Shown here one piece after another: positions 29,231 to 38,975 of a stretch of DNA of 64,000 nt. Under the pieces are notes generated by a model. The model ran no database searches and was not told the origin of the DNA. It saw only the letters and a list, made by a program, of their open reading frames with translations. This DNA comes from Dyella sp. RRB7 (lineage in GTDB: Bacteria > Pseudomonadota > Gammaproteobacteria > Xanthomonadales > Rhodanobacteraceae). Numbering within the stretch: the stretch's first letter is position 1; each line of letters opens with the position of its first letter. The stretch covers positions 1,178,001 through 1,242,000 of the forward strand of contig NZ_JAKWJS010000001.1 in the NCBI RefSeq assembly GCF_022761115.1, in the 5' to 3' direction. Both the position numbers and the translations under genes were made by a program.

Positions 29231-30562
29231 TCACTCCCTCGCCGCCAGCGTCTGGTTCACCCGCAACGCCAGCAGCGTGCACGCCACGCCCGAGAGCAGG
29301 TAGACGCTGACCGCCACCAGCCCGAAGCGCGCGGACAGGCCCAGCGCCACCAGCGGGGCGAAGGCAGCGCCGATCAGCCACGCGAAGTCGGTGGTGAGTG
29401 CGGCGCCCGCGTAGCGAAAGCGGCTTTCGAAATTGGAGGTGACGCTGCCCGCGGCCTGGCCGTAGGACAGGCCCAGACCGCCGAAGCCCAGGATGATGAA
29501 GGCGTCCTGCCCCAGCGTTCCGCCGCCCAGCAGCCACGGCGTGATCAACGCGAAAATGGCGATCAGCGCGGCCATGGTGCCCAGCGTGGTGCGCCGGCCG
29601 ATGCGGTCCGCCAGCAGGCCCGACACGATCATGCCCAGGATGCAGGCGAACGCGCCGATGATTTCAGCCACCAGCACCGCATTCACCGATTGGGTGGAGC
29701 CCAGCACGATCCACGACAGCGGGAAGATGGTTACCAGGTGGAACAGCGCATAGCTGGCCAGTGCCGCGAAAGCACCGATGAAGATGTTGTAGCCCTGCGT
29801 GCGCAGCAGCTCGACGATGCCGATGGGTTCCAGCTCGCGCTCTTCCATGGCCACGGTGTATTCCTCGGTCACCACCAGGCGCAGGCGCGCGAACAGCGCC
29901 ACCACGTTGATGGCAAAGGCGACGAAGAACGGATAGCGCCAGCCCCAGTCGATGAAGTCCTCCTGGCTGAGGCTGGCGTGCAGGAACAGGAACAGGGCGC
30001 CGGCCACCATGAAGCCGATCGGCGCGCTGAGCTGGCCCAGCATGGCATACCAGCCGCGTTTCGCCGGCGGCGTGTTGAGCGCCAGCAACGAGGGCAGGCC
30101 ATCCCAGGAACCGCCAAGCGCAAGGCCCTGCAGTATTCGGAACAGGATCAGCAACGCGATCGACCAGGCACCGATGACCTTGTAGCTCGGCAGGAAGGCC
30201 ATGCCGGCAGTGGCGCTGCCCAGCAGGAACAGCGCGATGGTGAGCTTGGTGCCGCGGCTCCAGCGTCGCTGGAAACCCACGAACAACGCGGTGCCCAACG
30301 GGCGCGCGATGAAGGCCAGTGAAAAGATCGTGAAAGCCAGCAGCATCCCATCGAGCTGGCTGGCGAACGGAAACAGCACGGCGGGAAACACCAGCACGCA
30401 GGAAATACCGAACACGAAGAAGTCGAAGTGTTCGGAGGTGCGGCCGATGATGACGCCGATGGCGATCTCGCCGGGCGCCACCTTCGCATGGCTCTGCAAC
30501 CGCCCGATGTCCTCTACCGTGGTGCCGTCCGGCCTGCCGTGTTCCTGGTACGTGCTTGACAT
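29231..30562 (-). CDS. MFS transporter (metabolite:H+ symporter type)
   Basis: A 443-residue protein with twelve predicted membrane helices. The motif FIARPLGTALFVGFQRRWSRGTK between helices 2 and 3 and the later ADRIGRRTT are typical of metabolite:H+ symporters, a family that transports organic acids and betaines. The substrate cannot be named. It is divergent from cyoA, with 147 bp between starts. No adjacent metabolic gene points to its cargo. Confidence 0.85.
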   Translation of the reverse strand: MSSTYQEHGRPDGTTVEDIGRLQSHAKVAPGEIAIGVIIGRTSEHFDFFVFGISCVLVFPAVLFPFASQLDGMLLAFTIFSLAFIARPLGTALFVGFQRRWSRGTKLTIALFLLGSATAGMAFLPSYKVIGAWSIALLILFRILQGLALGGSWDGLPSLLALNTPPAKRGWYAMLGQLSAPIGFMVAGALFLFLHASLSQEDFIDWGWRYPFFVAFAINVVALFARLRLVVTEEYTVAMEERELEPIGIVELLRTQGYNIFIGAFAALASYALFHLVTIFPLSWIVLGSTQSVNAVLVAEIIGAFACILGMIVSGLLADRIGRRTTLGTMAALIAIFALITPWLLGGGTLGQDAFIILGFGGLGLSYGQAAGSVTSNFESRFRYAGAALTTDFAWLIGAAFAPLVALGLSARFGLVAVSVYLLSGVACTLLALRVNQTLAARE

Positions 30563-30709
30563 AGTCGTTACTCGGAAAGAGGGAGGATGGCGCGGCCGCA
30601 GTCTGGCACCGCCACGCCTCTCGCGTCATGGGAAAAATTTACCTGTTCCTGTGGAGCGCCGTTTGGCGTACCGTTTTCACCATCCCGCTTGTGGGTTGCG
30701 TCGTCGGAC

Positions 30710-31690
30710 ATGTCTATGAAGGCTTTCCGTGGACTGCTGTTAGCTGCCGCCACCCTGCTCTCGGGTTGCCAGACCGTGCTCATGTCGCCATCGGGCGACC
30801 TGGCGCTGCAGCAGCGCAATTTGATCATCACCTCAACGCTGCTCATGCTGCTCATCATCGTACCGGTGATCGTGCTGACGCTAGTGTTTGCCTGGCATTT
30901 TCGCGCTTCGAACAAGAAAGCCGCCTACGATCCCGAGTGGGACCACTCCACCGTGCTGGAGCTGCTGATCTGGTCGGCGCCGCTGCTGATCATCATCGCA
31001 CTCGGCGCGGTCACCTGGGTCAGCACGCACAAGCTCGACCCCTACCGTCCACTCGATCGCCTCTCGGCGGGCCATCCGGTGCCTGCCGATGCCAAGCCGC
31101 TGACCGTCAACGTGGTCGCGCTCGACTGGAAGTGGCTGTTCATATACCCCGAGCAAGGCATTGCCACCGTGAACGAGCTGGCCGCGCCGGTCGACCGGCC
31201 GATCCGCTTCCAGATTACGGCCACCTCGGTGATGAACTCGTTCTTCATCCCCGCGCTGGCCGGCCAGATCTACGCCATGCCCGGCATGCAGACCACGCTG
31301 CAGGCGGTGATCAACCAGCCGGGCGACTTCCAGGGCTTCTCGGCCAACTACAGCGGCCAGGGTTTCTCGGGCATGCACTTCGTGTTCCACGGCATGCACG
31401 AGGATGCGTTCAAGCAATGGGTGGCGCAGGCCAAGGCCAGCGGCGGCGACCTCAGCCGTGAGGCCTATGTGAAGCTGGCGCTGCCCAGCGAGAACGATCC
31501 GGTGCGCTACTACGCCACGGTGGAGCCGGGCCTTTACCAGGCCATCCTCACCCATTGCGTGCAACCGGACAGTCCTTCATGCATGACCCAGATGAAGGCG
31601 CCAGGCGATGACAACGCTGGCGCCATGCATTCCGGTAACGCTGCCGCGGGCATGGCCGACATGCGTGCGGCCCGCCCCTCGTCCGATTGA
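30710..31690 (+). CDS. cyoA: Cytochrome bo3 ubiquinol oxidase subunit II
   Basis: Subunit II of the quinol-oxidising terminal oxidase. The 326-residue protein begins with a lipoprotein signal ending in the lipobox LLSGC, then two membrane helices and a periplasmic cupredoxin domain (from about residue 130). It lacks a CuA site as expected for a quinol oxidase, having VVALDWKWLFIYPEQGIA and GMHFVFHGMHEDAF. The C-terminus is extended with a Met/His-containing tail (GAMHSGNAAAGMADM). ATG codons at 30710 and 30716 are both possible; neither has a clear ribosome binding site. First gene of cyoABCD-SURF1. Confidence 0.93.
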   Translation: MSMKAFRGLLLAAATLLSGCQTVLMSPSGDLALQQRNLIITSTLLMLLIIVPVIVLTLVFAWHFRASNKKAAYDPEWDHSTVLELLIWSAPLLIIIALGAVTWVSTHKLDPYRPLDRLSAGHPVPADAKPLTVNVVALDWKWLFIYPEQGIATVNELAAPVDRPIRFQITATSVMNSFFIPALAGQIYAMPGMQTTLQAVINQPGDFQGFSANYSGQGFSGMHFVFHGMHEDAFKQWVAQAKASGGDLSREAYVKLALPSENDPVRYYATVEPGLYQAILTHCVQPDSPSCMTQMKAPGDDNAGAMHSGNAAAGMADMRAARPSSD

Positions 31691-31714
31691 TCCCCTTGCG
31701 CCCCGGTGTCCACG

Positions 31715-33718
31715 ATGCTTGCCCATCCCGACCTTACCAAGCTGATCTTCGGCCGCCTCACCCTGGACGCGCTGCCCTTGCACGTGCCCATCGTGCTGGG
31801 CACCTTCGCCGTGGTGGCCCTCGGCGGCCTAGTGCTGCTGGGCGCCATTACCTACTTCAAGCTGTGGGGCTATCTGTGGCGCGAGTGGTTCACCAGCATC
31901 GACCACAAGAAGATCGGCATCATGTACATGATCCTGGGCTTCGTGATGCTGCTGCGCGGCTTCGCCGACGCCATCATGATGCGCGCCCAGCAGGCCATCT
32001 CCTTCGGCGACAACGCGGGCTACCTGCCGCCCGAGCACTATGACCAGATTTTCACCGCGCACGGCGTGATCATGATTTTCTTCGTCGCCATGCCGATGGT
32101 GACGGGCATGATGAACTTCGTGATGCCGCTGCAGATCGGCGCGCGCGACGTGGCGTTTCCGTTCCTCAACAACTTCAGTTTCTGGATGACCGTGGCCGGC
32201 GCCATGCTGGTGATGGCCTCGCTGTTCATCGGCGAGTTCGCGCGCACCGGCTGGCTGGCCTATCCGCCGTTGTCCGATATCGCCTCCAGCCCCGACGCGG
32301 GCGTGGACTACTACATCTGGGCGCTGCAGATAGCGGGCGTGGGGACGCTCCTGTCGGGTATCAACCTGCTGGTCACCATCGTGAAGATGCGCGCGCCCGG
32401 CATGACGCTGATGAAGATGCCGGTGTTCACCTGGACGGCGCTGTGCACCAATGTGCTGATCGTGGCGGCCTTCCCGGTGCTGACCGCGGTGCTGGCCCTG
32501 CTGGCGCTGGACCGCTACGCGGGCACCAACTTCTTCACCACCGAGCTTGGCGGCAACGCCATGATGTACGTGAACCTGATCTGGATCTGGGGCCACCCGG
32601 AGGTGTACATCCTGGTGCTGCCGGTATTCGGCATCTTCTCCGAGGTCACCGCCACCTTCAGCCGCAAGCCGCTGTTCGGCTATACCTCGATGGTGTACGC
32701 CACGGTGGTGATCACCGTGCTGTCGTACCTGGTGTGGCTGCACCACTTCTTCACCATGGGCTCGGGCGCCAGCGTCAATTCGTTCTTCGGCATCACCACC
32801 ATGATCATCTCGATCCCCACCGGCGCGAAGATCTTCAACTGGCTGTTCACCATGTATCGCGGCCGGGTGGAGTTCGAGGTGCCGATGATGTGGACGGTGG
32901 CCTTCATGGTCACCTTCGTGATCGGCGGCATGACCGGCGTGCTGCTGGCGGTGCCGCCGGCGGACTTCTCGCTGCACAACAGCCTGTTCCTGATTGCGCA
33001 CTTCCACAACGTGATCATCGGCGGCGTGCTGTTTGGCCTGTTCGCCGGCATCACCTACTGGTTCCCCAAGGCGTTCGGCTTCAAGCTCGATCCGTTCTGG
33101 GGCAAGTGCGCGTTCTGGTTCTGGGTGGTGGGTTTCTATTTCGCCTTCATGCCGCTGTACCTGCTGGGCCTGATGGGGGTGACGCGACGCCTGAGCCATT
33201 TCACCGACCCGGCGCTGCAGATCTGGTTCCAGCTGGCCGCGTTCGGCGCGCTGCTGATCCTGCTGGGCATCGCCTGCATGATCATCCAGTTCGCGGTGAG
33301 CATCCGCCGCCGCGAGGCGCTGCGCGATGTCACCGGCGACCCATGGAACGGGCGCACGCTGGAATGGTCCACCTCGTCGCCGCCGCCGAAGTACAACTTC
33401 GCCTTCACCCCGCTGGTGCACGACCATGACGCGTGGTGGATGATGAAGAAGTACCACTACCGGCGTCCGCTGGACGGCTTCGTGCCCATCCACATGCCGA
33501 TGAATACCGGCGCGGGCATCATCCTGGCGGGCCTGAGTTTCGTGTTCGGCTTCGCCATGATCTGGTACATGTGGCCGCTGGCCATCGTGTCCTTCGCCGG
33601 CATCCTGGTGGTGGCGATAGCGCACACCTTCAACTATCACCGCGATTACTACCTGTCGGCGGACGAAGTGCGCCGTGTCGAGGCATCCCGTACGGAGCTG
33701 CTGGCGAGCCATGTCTGA
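31715..33718 (+). CDS. cyoB: Cytochrome bo3 ubiquinol oxidase subunit I
   Basis: The catalytic haem-copper subunit of 667 residues (E. coli has 663). The CuB/haem ligands are seen in [15 protein letters not shown], the His pair in [10 protein letters not shown], and haem ligands in [13 protein letters not shown]. About fifteen membrane helices are predicted. An in-frame GTG at 31706 precedes the ATG at 31715. It starts 24 bases after cyoA and overlaps cyoC by 8 bases. Confidence 0.97.
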   Translation: MLAHPDLTKLIFGRLTLDALPLHVPIVLGTFAVVALGGLVLLGAITYFKLWGYLWREWFTSIDHKKIGIMYMILGFVMLLRGFADAIMMRAQQAISFGDNAGYLPPEHYDQIFTAHGVIMIFFVAMPMVTGMMNFVMPLQIGARDVAFPFLNNFSFWMTVAGAMLVMASLFIGEFARTGWLAYPPLSDIASSPDAGVDYYIWALQIAGVGTLLSGINLLVTIVKMRAPGMTLMKMPVFTWTALCTNVLIVAAFPVLTAVLALLALDRYAGTNFFTTELGGNAMMYVNLIWIWGHPEVYILVLPVFGIFSEVTATFSRKPLFGYTSMVYATVVITVLSYLVWLHHFFTMGSGASVNSFFGITTMIISIPTGAKIFNWLFTMYRGRVEFEVPMMWTVAFMVTFVIGGMTGVLLAVPPADFSLHNSLFLIAHFHNVIIGGVLFGLFAGITYWFPKAFGFKLDPFWGKCAFWFWVVGFYFAFMPLYLLGLMGVTRRLSHFTDPALQIWFQLAAFGALLILLGIACMIIQFAVSIRRREALRDVTGDPWNGRTLEWSTSSPPPKYNFAFTPLVHDHDAWWMMKKYHYRRPLDGFVPIHMPMNTGAGIILAGLSFVFGFAMIWYMWPLAIVSFAGILVVAIAHTFNYHRDYYLSADEVRRVEASRTELLASHV

Positions 33719-34349
33719 CTTATCCTCCACCGTCCTCCCGGGCAACGCCTCCGCGCCGCCGCTGACCTTCTACGACACCGCGGAGAGCCACCCGCCCAAC
33801 GGCACCCTGCTGGGCTTCTGGGTGTACCTGATGAGCGACTGCCTCATCTTCGCGTGCCTGTTCGCGGTGTACGGCGTGCTGGGGCGCGAGTATGCCGGCG
33901 GCCCCACCGGTGCGCAGGTGCTGGAGCTGCCCGCGGTGGCGGTGAACACCTCGCTGCTGCTGCTTTCCTCCATCACCTACGGCTTCGCCGTGCTGGAGAT
34001 GCAGCGCGACCGCCAGCGCCCGATGATGCTGTGGCTCACCATCACCGGTTTGCTGGGCGCGGGCTTCATCACGCTGGAACTGCGCGAGTTCGCCCACCTG
34101 ATCTCGATCGGCGCCGGGCCGCAGCGCAGCGCCTTCCTGTCCTCGTTCTTCACCCTGGTGGGCACGCACGGCCTGCACGTGACCTGCGGCATCATCTGGC
34201 TGATCGTGCTGATGACGCAGGTGGCGAAGAAGGGCCTGATTCCCGCCAACAAGCGCCGGCTGATGTGCCTGTCGATGTTCTGGCACTTCCTGGACGTGGT
34301 GTGGGTGGGTGTCTTCAGCTTTGTCTATCTGATGGGAGTGCTGCCATGA
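33711..34349 (+). CDS. cyoC: Cytochrome bo3 ubiquinol oxidase subunit III
   Basis: A 212-residue membrane protein with five predicted helices, typical of haem-copper oxidase subunit [24 protein letters not shown] and [18 protein letters not shown] are the family's conserved segments, and the C-terminus has [20 protein letters not shown]. It overlaps cyoB by 8 bases and cyoD by 4 (ATGA), consistent with coupled translation. Confidence 0.95.
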   Translation: MSDLSSTVLPGNASAPPLTFYDTAESHPPNGTLLGFWVYLMSDCLIFACLFAVYGVLGREYAGGPTGAQVLELPAVAVNTSLLLLSSITYGFAVLEMQRDRQRPMMLWLTITGLLGAGFITLELREFAHLISIGAGPQRSAFLSSFFTLVGTHGLHVTCGIIWLIVLMTQVAKKGLIPANKRRLMCLSMFWHFLDVVWVGVFSFVYLMGVLP

Positions 34350-34735
34350 GCGCGCACGACGAACTGCAGCACGCCCACGACGATGGCCACGGTCACGACG
34401 ACCTGGGCATCCATGCCACCTTCGGTGGCTACATGACCGGCTTCGTGCTGGCGGTGGTGCTGACGGTGATCCCGTTCTGGCTGGTGATGGGGCACGTGAT
34501 TGCCAAGTCCAGCACGGCGGCGGTGGTGATCCTGGCGCTTGCCGCGGTGCAGATCGTGGTGCACATGATCTACTTCCTGCACATGAACGCGAAATCCGAA
34601 GGCGGCTGGAACATGCTGGCGCTGGTGTTTACCATCGTGCTGGTTGTCATCACGCTCAGCGGATCGATCTGGATCATGTATCACCTCAACAGCAACATGA
34701 TGCCGTCGATGATGGATCCGGCGAACCTGCCTTGA
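34346..34735 (+). CDS. cyoD: Cytochrome bo3 ubiquinol oxidase subunit IV
   Basis: A 129-residue protein with three membrane helices, matching the small subunit IV needed for CuB insertion in the related E. coli enzyme. The cytoplasmic N-terminus is rich in His and Asp (HAHDDGHGHDDLGIHATFG), which could bind metal. The conserved IVVHMIYFLHMN is present. It overlaps cyoC and lies 28 bases before the SURF1 gene. Confidence 0.93.
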   Translation: MSAHDELQHAHDDGHGHDDLGIHATFGGYMTGFVLAVVLTVIPFWLVMGHVIAKSSTAAVVILALAAVQIVVHMIYFLHMNAKSEGGWNMLALVFTIVLVVITLSGSIWIMYHLNSNMMPSMMDPANLP

Positions 34736-34763
34736 CGCGTACTTCCATCGACGCGAGTCATCC

Positions 34764-35543
34764 ATGAGTTTTATCGAAGAACCGGGCCGCCCGCCGCGCG
34801 GCCCCGTGGCACTGGCCCTGTTCGCCCTGCTGGGTCTGGTGCTGTTTTCCGGCTTCATCGCGCTGGGTACCTGGCAGGTGTATCGCCTGGCGTGGAAGCG
34901 CGAGCTGATCGCACGCGTGGACCAGCGCGTGCATGCCGCGCCGGTCGCCGCGCCCGGGCCGGCGGCGTGGGCCAGCGTGACGGCTGCATCGTCCGAGTAT
35001 CGGCATGTACGCTTGCAGGGACACTTTCTGTACGACCGCCAGACCCCGGTGTGGGCGGCCACGGATTTCGGCAGCGGCTACTGGGTGCTGACCCCGCTGC
35101 GGCAGGCGGACGGCTCCATCGTGCTGGTCAATCGCGGCTTCGCGCCCACCGACTGGTGCGGCCTGAAGGGCCAGTGCGCGGCGGGCCCGGACGGCGAGGT
35201 CACGGTGACGGGCCTGCTGCGCATCAGCGAGCCGGCCGGCGTTTTCCGTCGCAACGATCCCGCACGCAACAGCTGGTACACGCGCGATGTGCCGGCCATC
35301 GCCAGTGCGCGGGGACTGCGCGATGTCGCTCCCTACTTCGTCGACGAGGACGCCGCCCCCGGCACGCCGGATGCCGCCCACCCCGCCTGGCCGCAGGGTG
35401 GGCTGACCGTGATCGCCTTCCCCAACAATCACCTCAGCTACCTGATCACCTGGTATCTGTTGGCGTTGATGGTGCTGGCAGCGGCGGTCTACGTGGGGCG
35501 TGACGAGTACCGGTTGCGCCAACAGGCCCGAAGGCGTCGGTAG
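34764..35543 (+). CDS. SURF1-family oxidase assembly protein
   Basis: A 259-residue protein with two membrane helices, one near each end, and a periplasmic domain between. FIALGTWQVYRLAWKRELI, GYWVLTPLRQ and IVLVNRGFAP are the family signatures. SURF1 proteins help deliver haem to haem-copper oxidases. Its place directly after cyoD suggests that it serves the bo3 oxidase, and a cyoE haem O synthase gene is not seen next to it. Confidence 0.9.
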   Translation: MSFIEEPGRPPRGPVALALFALLGLVLFSGFIALGTWQVYRLAWKRELIARVDQRVHAAPVAAPGPAAWASVTAASSEYRHVRLQGHFLYDRQTPVWAATDFGSGYWVLTPLRQADGSIVLVNRGFAPTDWCGLKGQCAAGPDGEVTVTGLLRISEPAGVFRRNDPARNSWYTRDVPAIASARGLRDVAPYFVDEDAAPGTPDAAHPAWPQGGLTVIAFPNNHLSYLITWYLLALMVLAAAVYVGRDEYRLRQQARRRR

Positions 35544-35569
35544 GAGCGCATGGGGTTGGGGGCTGGCCG

Positions 35570-36079
35570 CTACCTGGACAGGAACGACTTGCCCTGCTTC
35601 AGCACCGTGCCGCAGACCTTGGTGGTGATCTGCGATTTCATGTCGCTGGAACCGCCACCGACGCTGGACAGATCCATGCTCTTGCCGTCGCTGCCCTGCA
35701 GGATGCCCTTCGCGCCACTGAGGTAGCCCGAATCGCTGGTGGGATCACCGCCGCCGCCGGACTTCTTCTTGCCGGTCAGCTCACCCAGCATGTCGCTGCC
35801 GCCCGAGCCATGGTCGGCGCTGCTGGTGGACGAGCTGCCCATCTTGCCCAGCAACTGATCCTTGATGCCTGAAGCACCCGAGTCGCCGCCGAGGTAGTTG
35901 TTCTTTACGCAATAGTCCAGCAGCCCGGCCACATTGCCCATACTGCCGGACGACATGGAGCCGCCGCCGGGGATCATACCGCCGAGCTTGCCCAGGTCCT
36001 GCGCGCCCGCCGTGCCACAGGCGAGGCCAAGAACCGCGGCCAGACAGGCAATGGTGGTACCACTGATGCGCTTGTTCAT
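35570..36079 (-). CDS. DUF2501 (YjjA-like) secreted protein
   Basis: A 169-residue protein with a Sec signal peptide (cleaved after about residue 26, GTAGA-QD). The mature sequence is rich in Gly and Ser and low in complexity, with LLDYCVKNNYLGG near the middle and KVCGTVLKQGKSFL at the C-terminus, both family-typical. The two conserved Cys may form a disulfide. Function unknown. It converges with the SURF1 gene. Confidence 0.82.
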   Translation of the reverse strand: MNKRISGTTIACLAAVLGLACGTAGAQDLGKLGGMIPGGGSMSSGSMGNVAGLLDYCVKNNYLGGDSGASGIKDQLLGKMGSSSTSSADHGSGGSDMLGELTGKKKSGGGGDPTSDSGYLSGAKGILQGSDGKSMDLSSVGGGSSDMKSQITTKVCGTVLKQGKSFLSR

Positions 36080-36234
36080 GTGCTTCCCTCCGTCAGGTCC
36101 GCGCATTCAACACCCAGCTTCGTCACGGCTGCGTCAGCGCGGCCGGAGCCTGCGCGTTCCCTCGTATTGGCCCGGCGCGCCTACAATCGGCGTCACGCGC
36201 CAACCCGGCACCTTGAACCCACGGAAGCAATGCG

Positions 36235-36594
36235 ATGAAGCGATATGTGGCCTTTGCGGCCCTCACGGCCCTCCTGGCCGGTTGCACCAGCACGCAGACC
36301 CTGCGCGACTCCAAGCCGACTGCCGTCTACGAAGGCGGGGGCACGGCCGAGGATGTCGCCACCTGCGTCAATGCCGCCTGGTCGAGCAAGCCCGTGCACC
36401 TTTCGACGATCGTGCTCTACTCCGGCACCACCATCGAACTGCGCGAAACCGAGGGCGGCCCCGTCGTCGCCCTGGTCGATATCAAGCCCGTGGGCGCCAA
36501 GACCGTGGCCACCTATTACTCGCAGTTCAGCACGGACGACACCTGGTACTTCGACCATGTCGAGAGCTGCATGGATGCCACGCCGGCGGGTTGA
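36235..36594 (+). CDS. Small lipoprotein of unknown function
   Basis: A 119-residue protein with a lipoprotein signal: charged start MKR, hydrophobic stretch and lipobox LLAGC (Cys17). The mature part has two Cys (in ATCVNAAW and ESCMDATP) and no recognised domain. A TACAAT -10-like hexamer lies at 36182-36187. The neighbours do not suggest a role. Confidence 0.75.
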   Translation: MKRYVAFAALTALLAGCTSTQTLRDSKPTAVYEGGGTAEDVATCVNAAWSSKPVHLSTIVLYSGTTIELRETEGGPVVALVDIKPVGAKTVATYYSQFSTDDTWYFDHVESCMDATPAG

Positions 36595-36625
36595 TCCCGC
36601 CGCCGACGCCAAACCGTTTCAACGG

Positions 36626-36650
36626 AGGGTGGCCGCATCGCGGCCGCCCT
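36626..36650. terminator. Hairpin between convergent lipoprotein and pcp genes
   Basis: AGGGTGGCCGC and GCGGCCGCCCT form an 11-bp stem (one G-U-type position) around a 3-nt loop, ending immediately before the pcp stop codon. The U tract is missing, so it may act with Rho or only protect mRNA ends. Confidence 0.45.
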
Positions 36651-37304
36651 TCAGTCCAGCGTGCCAGCGCCCAGTTTGTCATCCACCAGATGGCTTGCTG
36701 CCGCCTGCATGGCCAGCGCCAACCCACGCACCACATCGCCCTGCGCCATGCTCGGCGCCTGCGCGAAGCGCACGGCCTGAACCGGCAAATAGGGGATATG
36801 GATAAAGCCGGCGCGCACGCCTTGGCGCTGCACCGCCAGGTGCAGCATCAGGTAGGCGATGTGATTGCATACAAAGGTGCCGGCGGTGTTGGACACTTCC
36901 ACCGGCAACCCATCGGCCTGCAGCGCGGAGAACATGGCCTTGATCGGCAAGGTGCTGAAGTACGCGGCCGGACCACCGGCGATCACCGCCTCATCGATGG
37001 GCTGCGCACCGGCGTTATCGGGAATGCGCGCGTCCTGCACATTGATCGCCACCCGCTCGATCGATAGCCGGCTACGGCCACCGGCCTGGCCCACGCCGAG
37101 CATGATCGTCGGCTCGACCTCACGCACCGCTTGCTCCAGCGCGCGGCGTGAATCGTCGAACGCCGTGGGCAACAGATGCGCAACGACCTGATGCCCGGCG
37201 ATGCTCCTGCCATGCAACTCGTGCACGGCTTCCCATGAGGGGTTGATGTCTTCATTGCCGAACGGGGTGAAGCCCGTCAACAGGATGCGCGGCGTCTTGC
37301 TCAT
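36651..37304 (-). CDS. pcp: Pyroglutamyl-peptidase I
   Basis: A 217-residue cysteine peptidase that removes N-terminal pyroglutamate from peptides. The triad is complete: Glu83 in SIERVAINVQD, Cys146 in SNTAGTFVCNHIAY, and His169 in AGFIHIPYLP. The ATG at 37304 is preferred over 37310 because an AAGG element lies 7 nt upstream. It is the last gene of the 5-oxoproline operon, 13 bases after the DUF979 gene, and would supply 5-oxoproline to the PxpABC enzyme. Confidence 0.94.
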   Translation of the reverse strand: MSKTPRILLTGFTPFGNEDINPSWEAVHELHGRSIAGHQVVAHLLPTAFDDSRRALEQAVREVEPTIMLGVGQAGGRSRLSIERVAINVQDARIPDNAGAQPIDEAVIAGGPAAYFSTLPIKAMFSALQADGLPVEVSNTAGTFVCNHIAYLMLHLAVQRQGVRAGFIHIPYLPVQAVRFAQAPSMAQGDVVRGLALAMQAAASHLVDDKLGAGTLD

Positions 37305-37317
37305 GACCATGCCTTGT

Positions 37318-38286
37318 TCAACGAAATACCAGCAACCACATCATCACTACGGTCACGCTGAAAATACCCACCGCGCTCCACCACTGCGCGCGGATCACCC
37401 CATAGGGATTGCGCAGCTCCAGCAGGGCAGCGGGCACCAGGTTGTAGTCGGCGGCCATCGGCGTCACCAGGGTGCCGCAATAGCCGCACAACATGCCCAT
37501 GGAGCCGAGAATCGCCGGGTTGGCACCGTACTGCTTGACCAGCAGCGGCAGGCCGATGCCGGCCATCATCACCGGGAACGCCGCGAACGCGTTGCCCATG
37601 ATCACGGTGAACAACACCATGCCCAACGCGAACACCAGCAGGCAGGCGAGGGCGCTGCCGCTGGGCAGGATGGCATTGGCCAGGGCCGCAATGGCCGCGC
37701 CCACGCCACTTTGCGTAAACACCTCGCCCAGCGCCGCGAGCAGCAGGGGCAGCAAAGCCGCCCAGCCGATGGCATCGAGCAGGCGCCGCCCCTCGCCCAG
37801 GCCCTGATGCACGGGCACGCGGGCGACGCGCGAGGCGGCAAACAGCGCGACGACGCAAGCCACCACCAGCCCGGTCAAGGTCATCTGTGGCGTGGCAAAT
37901 ACGGCATGACCCGCAATGGACAAGTGCGCGCCAAACAAAGCCACCAGCAAGGTGACCAAGGGAATCATCAATGCCGGCACGAACAATTTGTGGCCCAGCC
38001 GTGTCGCCGATTGCAGGCGCCGCTCGGTATCGCCGGTTTCGGCCTGCGGGTGACGGTGCAGGCGAGGCGCGAGCAGGGCCAGCGCGATCACCGCGCCTCC
38101 GGCCACCTGCGCCGGCAGCACGTTACCCGCCGCCTGTTGCGCCAGCACGTAATCGCCACCACCGAACAAGGCGCCGAGCAACAGCCAGAACGCTCCCCGC
38201 CAAACCTGGCCTTCGCGCAGATTGCGCCCGCCGGTGTACACCAGAAATGCGGCGATCAGCCAATAGCCGTACTGGATGCGCAACAT
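37318..38286 (-). CDS. DUF979 membrane protein, probable 5-oxoproline transporter component
   Basis: A 322-residue membrane protein with about nine hydrophobic segments. LQYGYWLIAAFLVYTGGRNLREG-like N-terminus and the later VIMGNAFAAFPVMMAGIGLP and GYCGTLVTPMAADYNLVP are typical of DUF979. DUF969 and DUF979 genes are known to cluster with 5-oxoprolinase genes, and together are thought to form a permease. It starts 2 bases after the DUF969 stop. Confidence 0.87.
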   Translation of the reverse strand: MLRIQYGYWLIAAFLVYTGGRNLREGQVWRGAFWLLLGALFGGGDYVLAQQAAGNVLPAQVAGGAVIALALLAPRLHRHPQAETGDTERRLQSATRLGHKLFVPALMIPLVTLLVALFGAHLSIAGHAVFATPQMTLTGLVVACVVALFAASRVARVPVHQGLGEGRRLLDAIGWAALLPLLLAALGEVFTQSGVGAAIAALANAILPSGSALACLLVFALGMVLFTVIMGNAFAAFPVMMAGIGLPLLVKQYGANPAILGSMGMLCGYCGTLVTPMAADYNLVPAALLELRNPYGVIRAQWWSAVGIFSVTVVMMWLLVFR

Positions 38287-38288
38287 GC

Positions 38289-38975
38289 TCAGCCCACCCG
38301 CAAGCGCGCGGCGCGCCGCTGAAGCCGCCGCTGATAAAGCCAGATACGCAGCGACTGGATCACGAAAGCGGCAATCGCGGTCGGCAGCGCCCACAGTGCA
38401 ATCGACAACGGCGTGAGATCGATGCCGTGCTGCGCATAGAAGCTCTGGATCAGCAGCACCGCACCCAGCGCGATAAACACGTCTTCACCGAAGAAACGCC
38501 CCACGTTATCGGTGGCGGCCGCCACGGCGCGCAGTTCATCGCGATCAGCGTCATCCATCGTCGGCAGAATTCGCTCCACCGCAGCTTCGCCCATCGGCGC
38601 CAGCAACGGGCGCACCGTCTGCGGCGCACCGGCGACGCCGGTGAGGCCGAACATCGCCAGCACCTGACGCACCAGCAGATAGCCCACCAGCAGGCGGGCC
38701 AGCGTCATGCCGTGCAATTGAGTCATCCAGCGCTGCGCGTGTTCTCGCAACCCCGCATGTTCGAGCAGACCAATGGCGGGCAAGGTAAGCACGAACATCA
38801 GCAGCATGCGGCTGGAGACGAAACTCTTGCCCAACAGTGCAAGCAAGGCTGGTACGGGCAGCCCCGCCAGCAACCCACTGACCAGGGCGGCACACACCAC
38901 CACCGGCACCGGATTGAAACGCAAGGCAAAGCCCACCACGATCACCGCGACGCCGAGCAAGGGCCAATAGTTCAT
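38289..38975 (-). CDS. DUF969 membrane protein, probable 5-oxoproline transporter component
   Basis: A 228-residue membrane protein with about five or six hydrophobic segments. SSRMLLMFVLTLPAIGLLE and FGEDVFIALGAVLLIQ are characteristic of the family. It overlaps the end of pxpA by 4 bases (ATGA) and precedes DUF979, the standard order. Transport of 5-oxoproline is inferred from the operon. Confidence 0.87.
   Translation of the reverse strand: MNYWPLLGVAVIVVGFALRFNPVPVVVCAALVSGLLAGLPVPALLALLGKSFVSSRMLLMFVLTLPAIGLLEHAGLREHAQRWMTQLHGMTLARLLVGYLLVRQVLAMFGLTGVAGAPQTVRPLLAPMGEAAVERILPTMDDADRDELRAVAAATDNVGRFFGEDVFIALGAVLLIQSFYAQHGIDLTPLSIALWALPTAIAAFVIQSLRIWLYQRRLQRRAARLRVG

Noticed and set aside
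31829-33745. 638-codon minus-strand frame over cyoB
   Set aside because: His/Gln/Arg-rich shadow of a conserved oxidase subunit.
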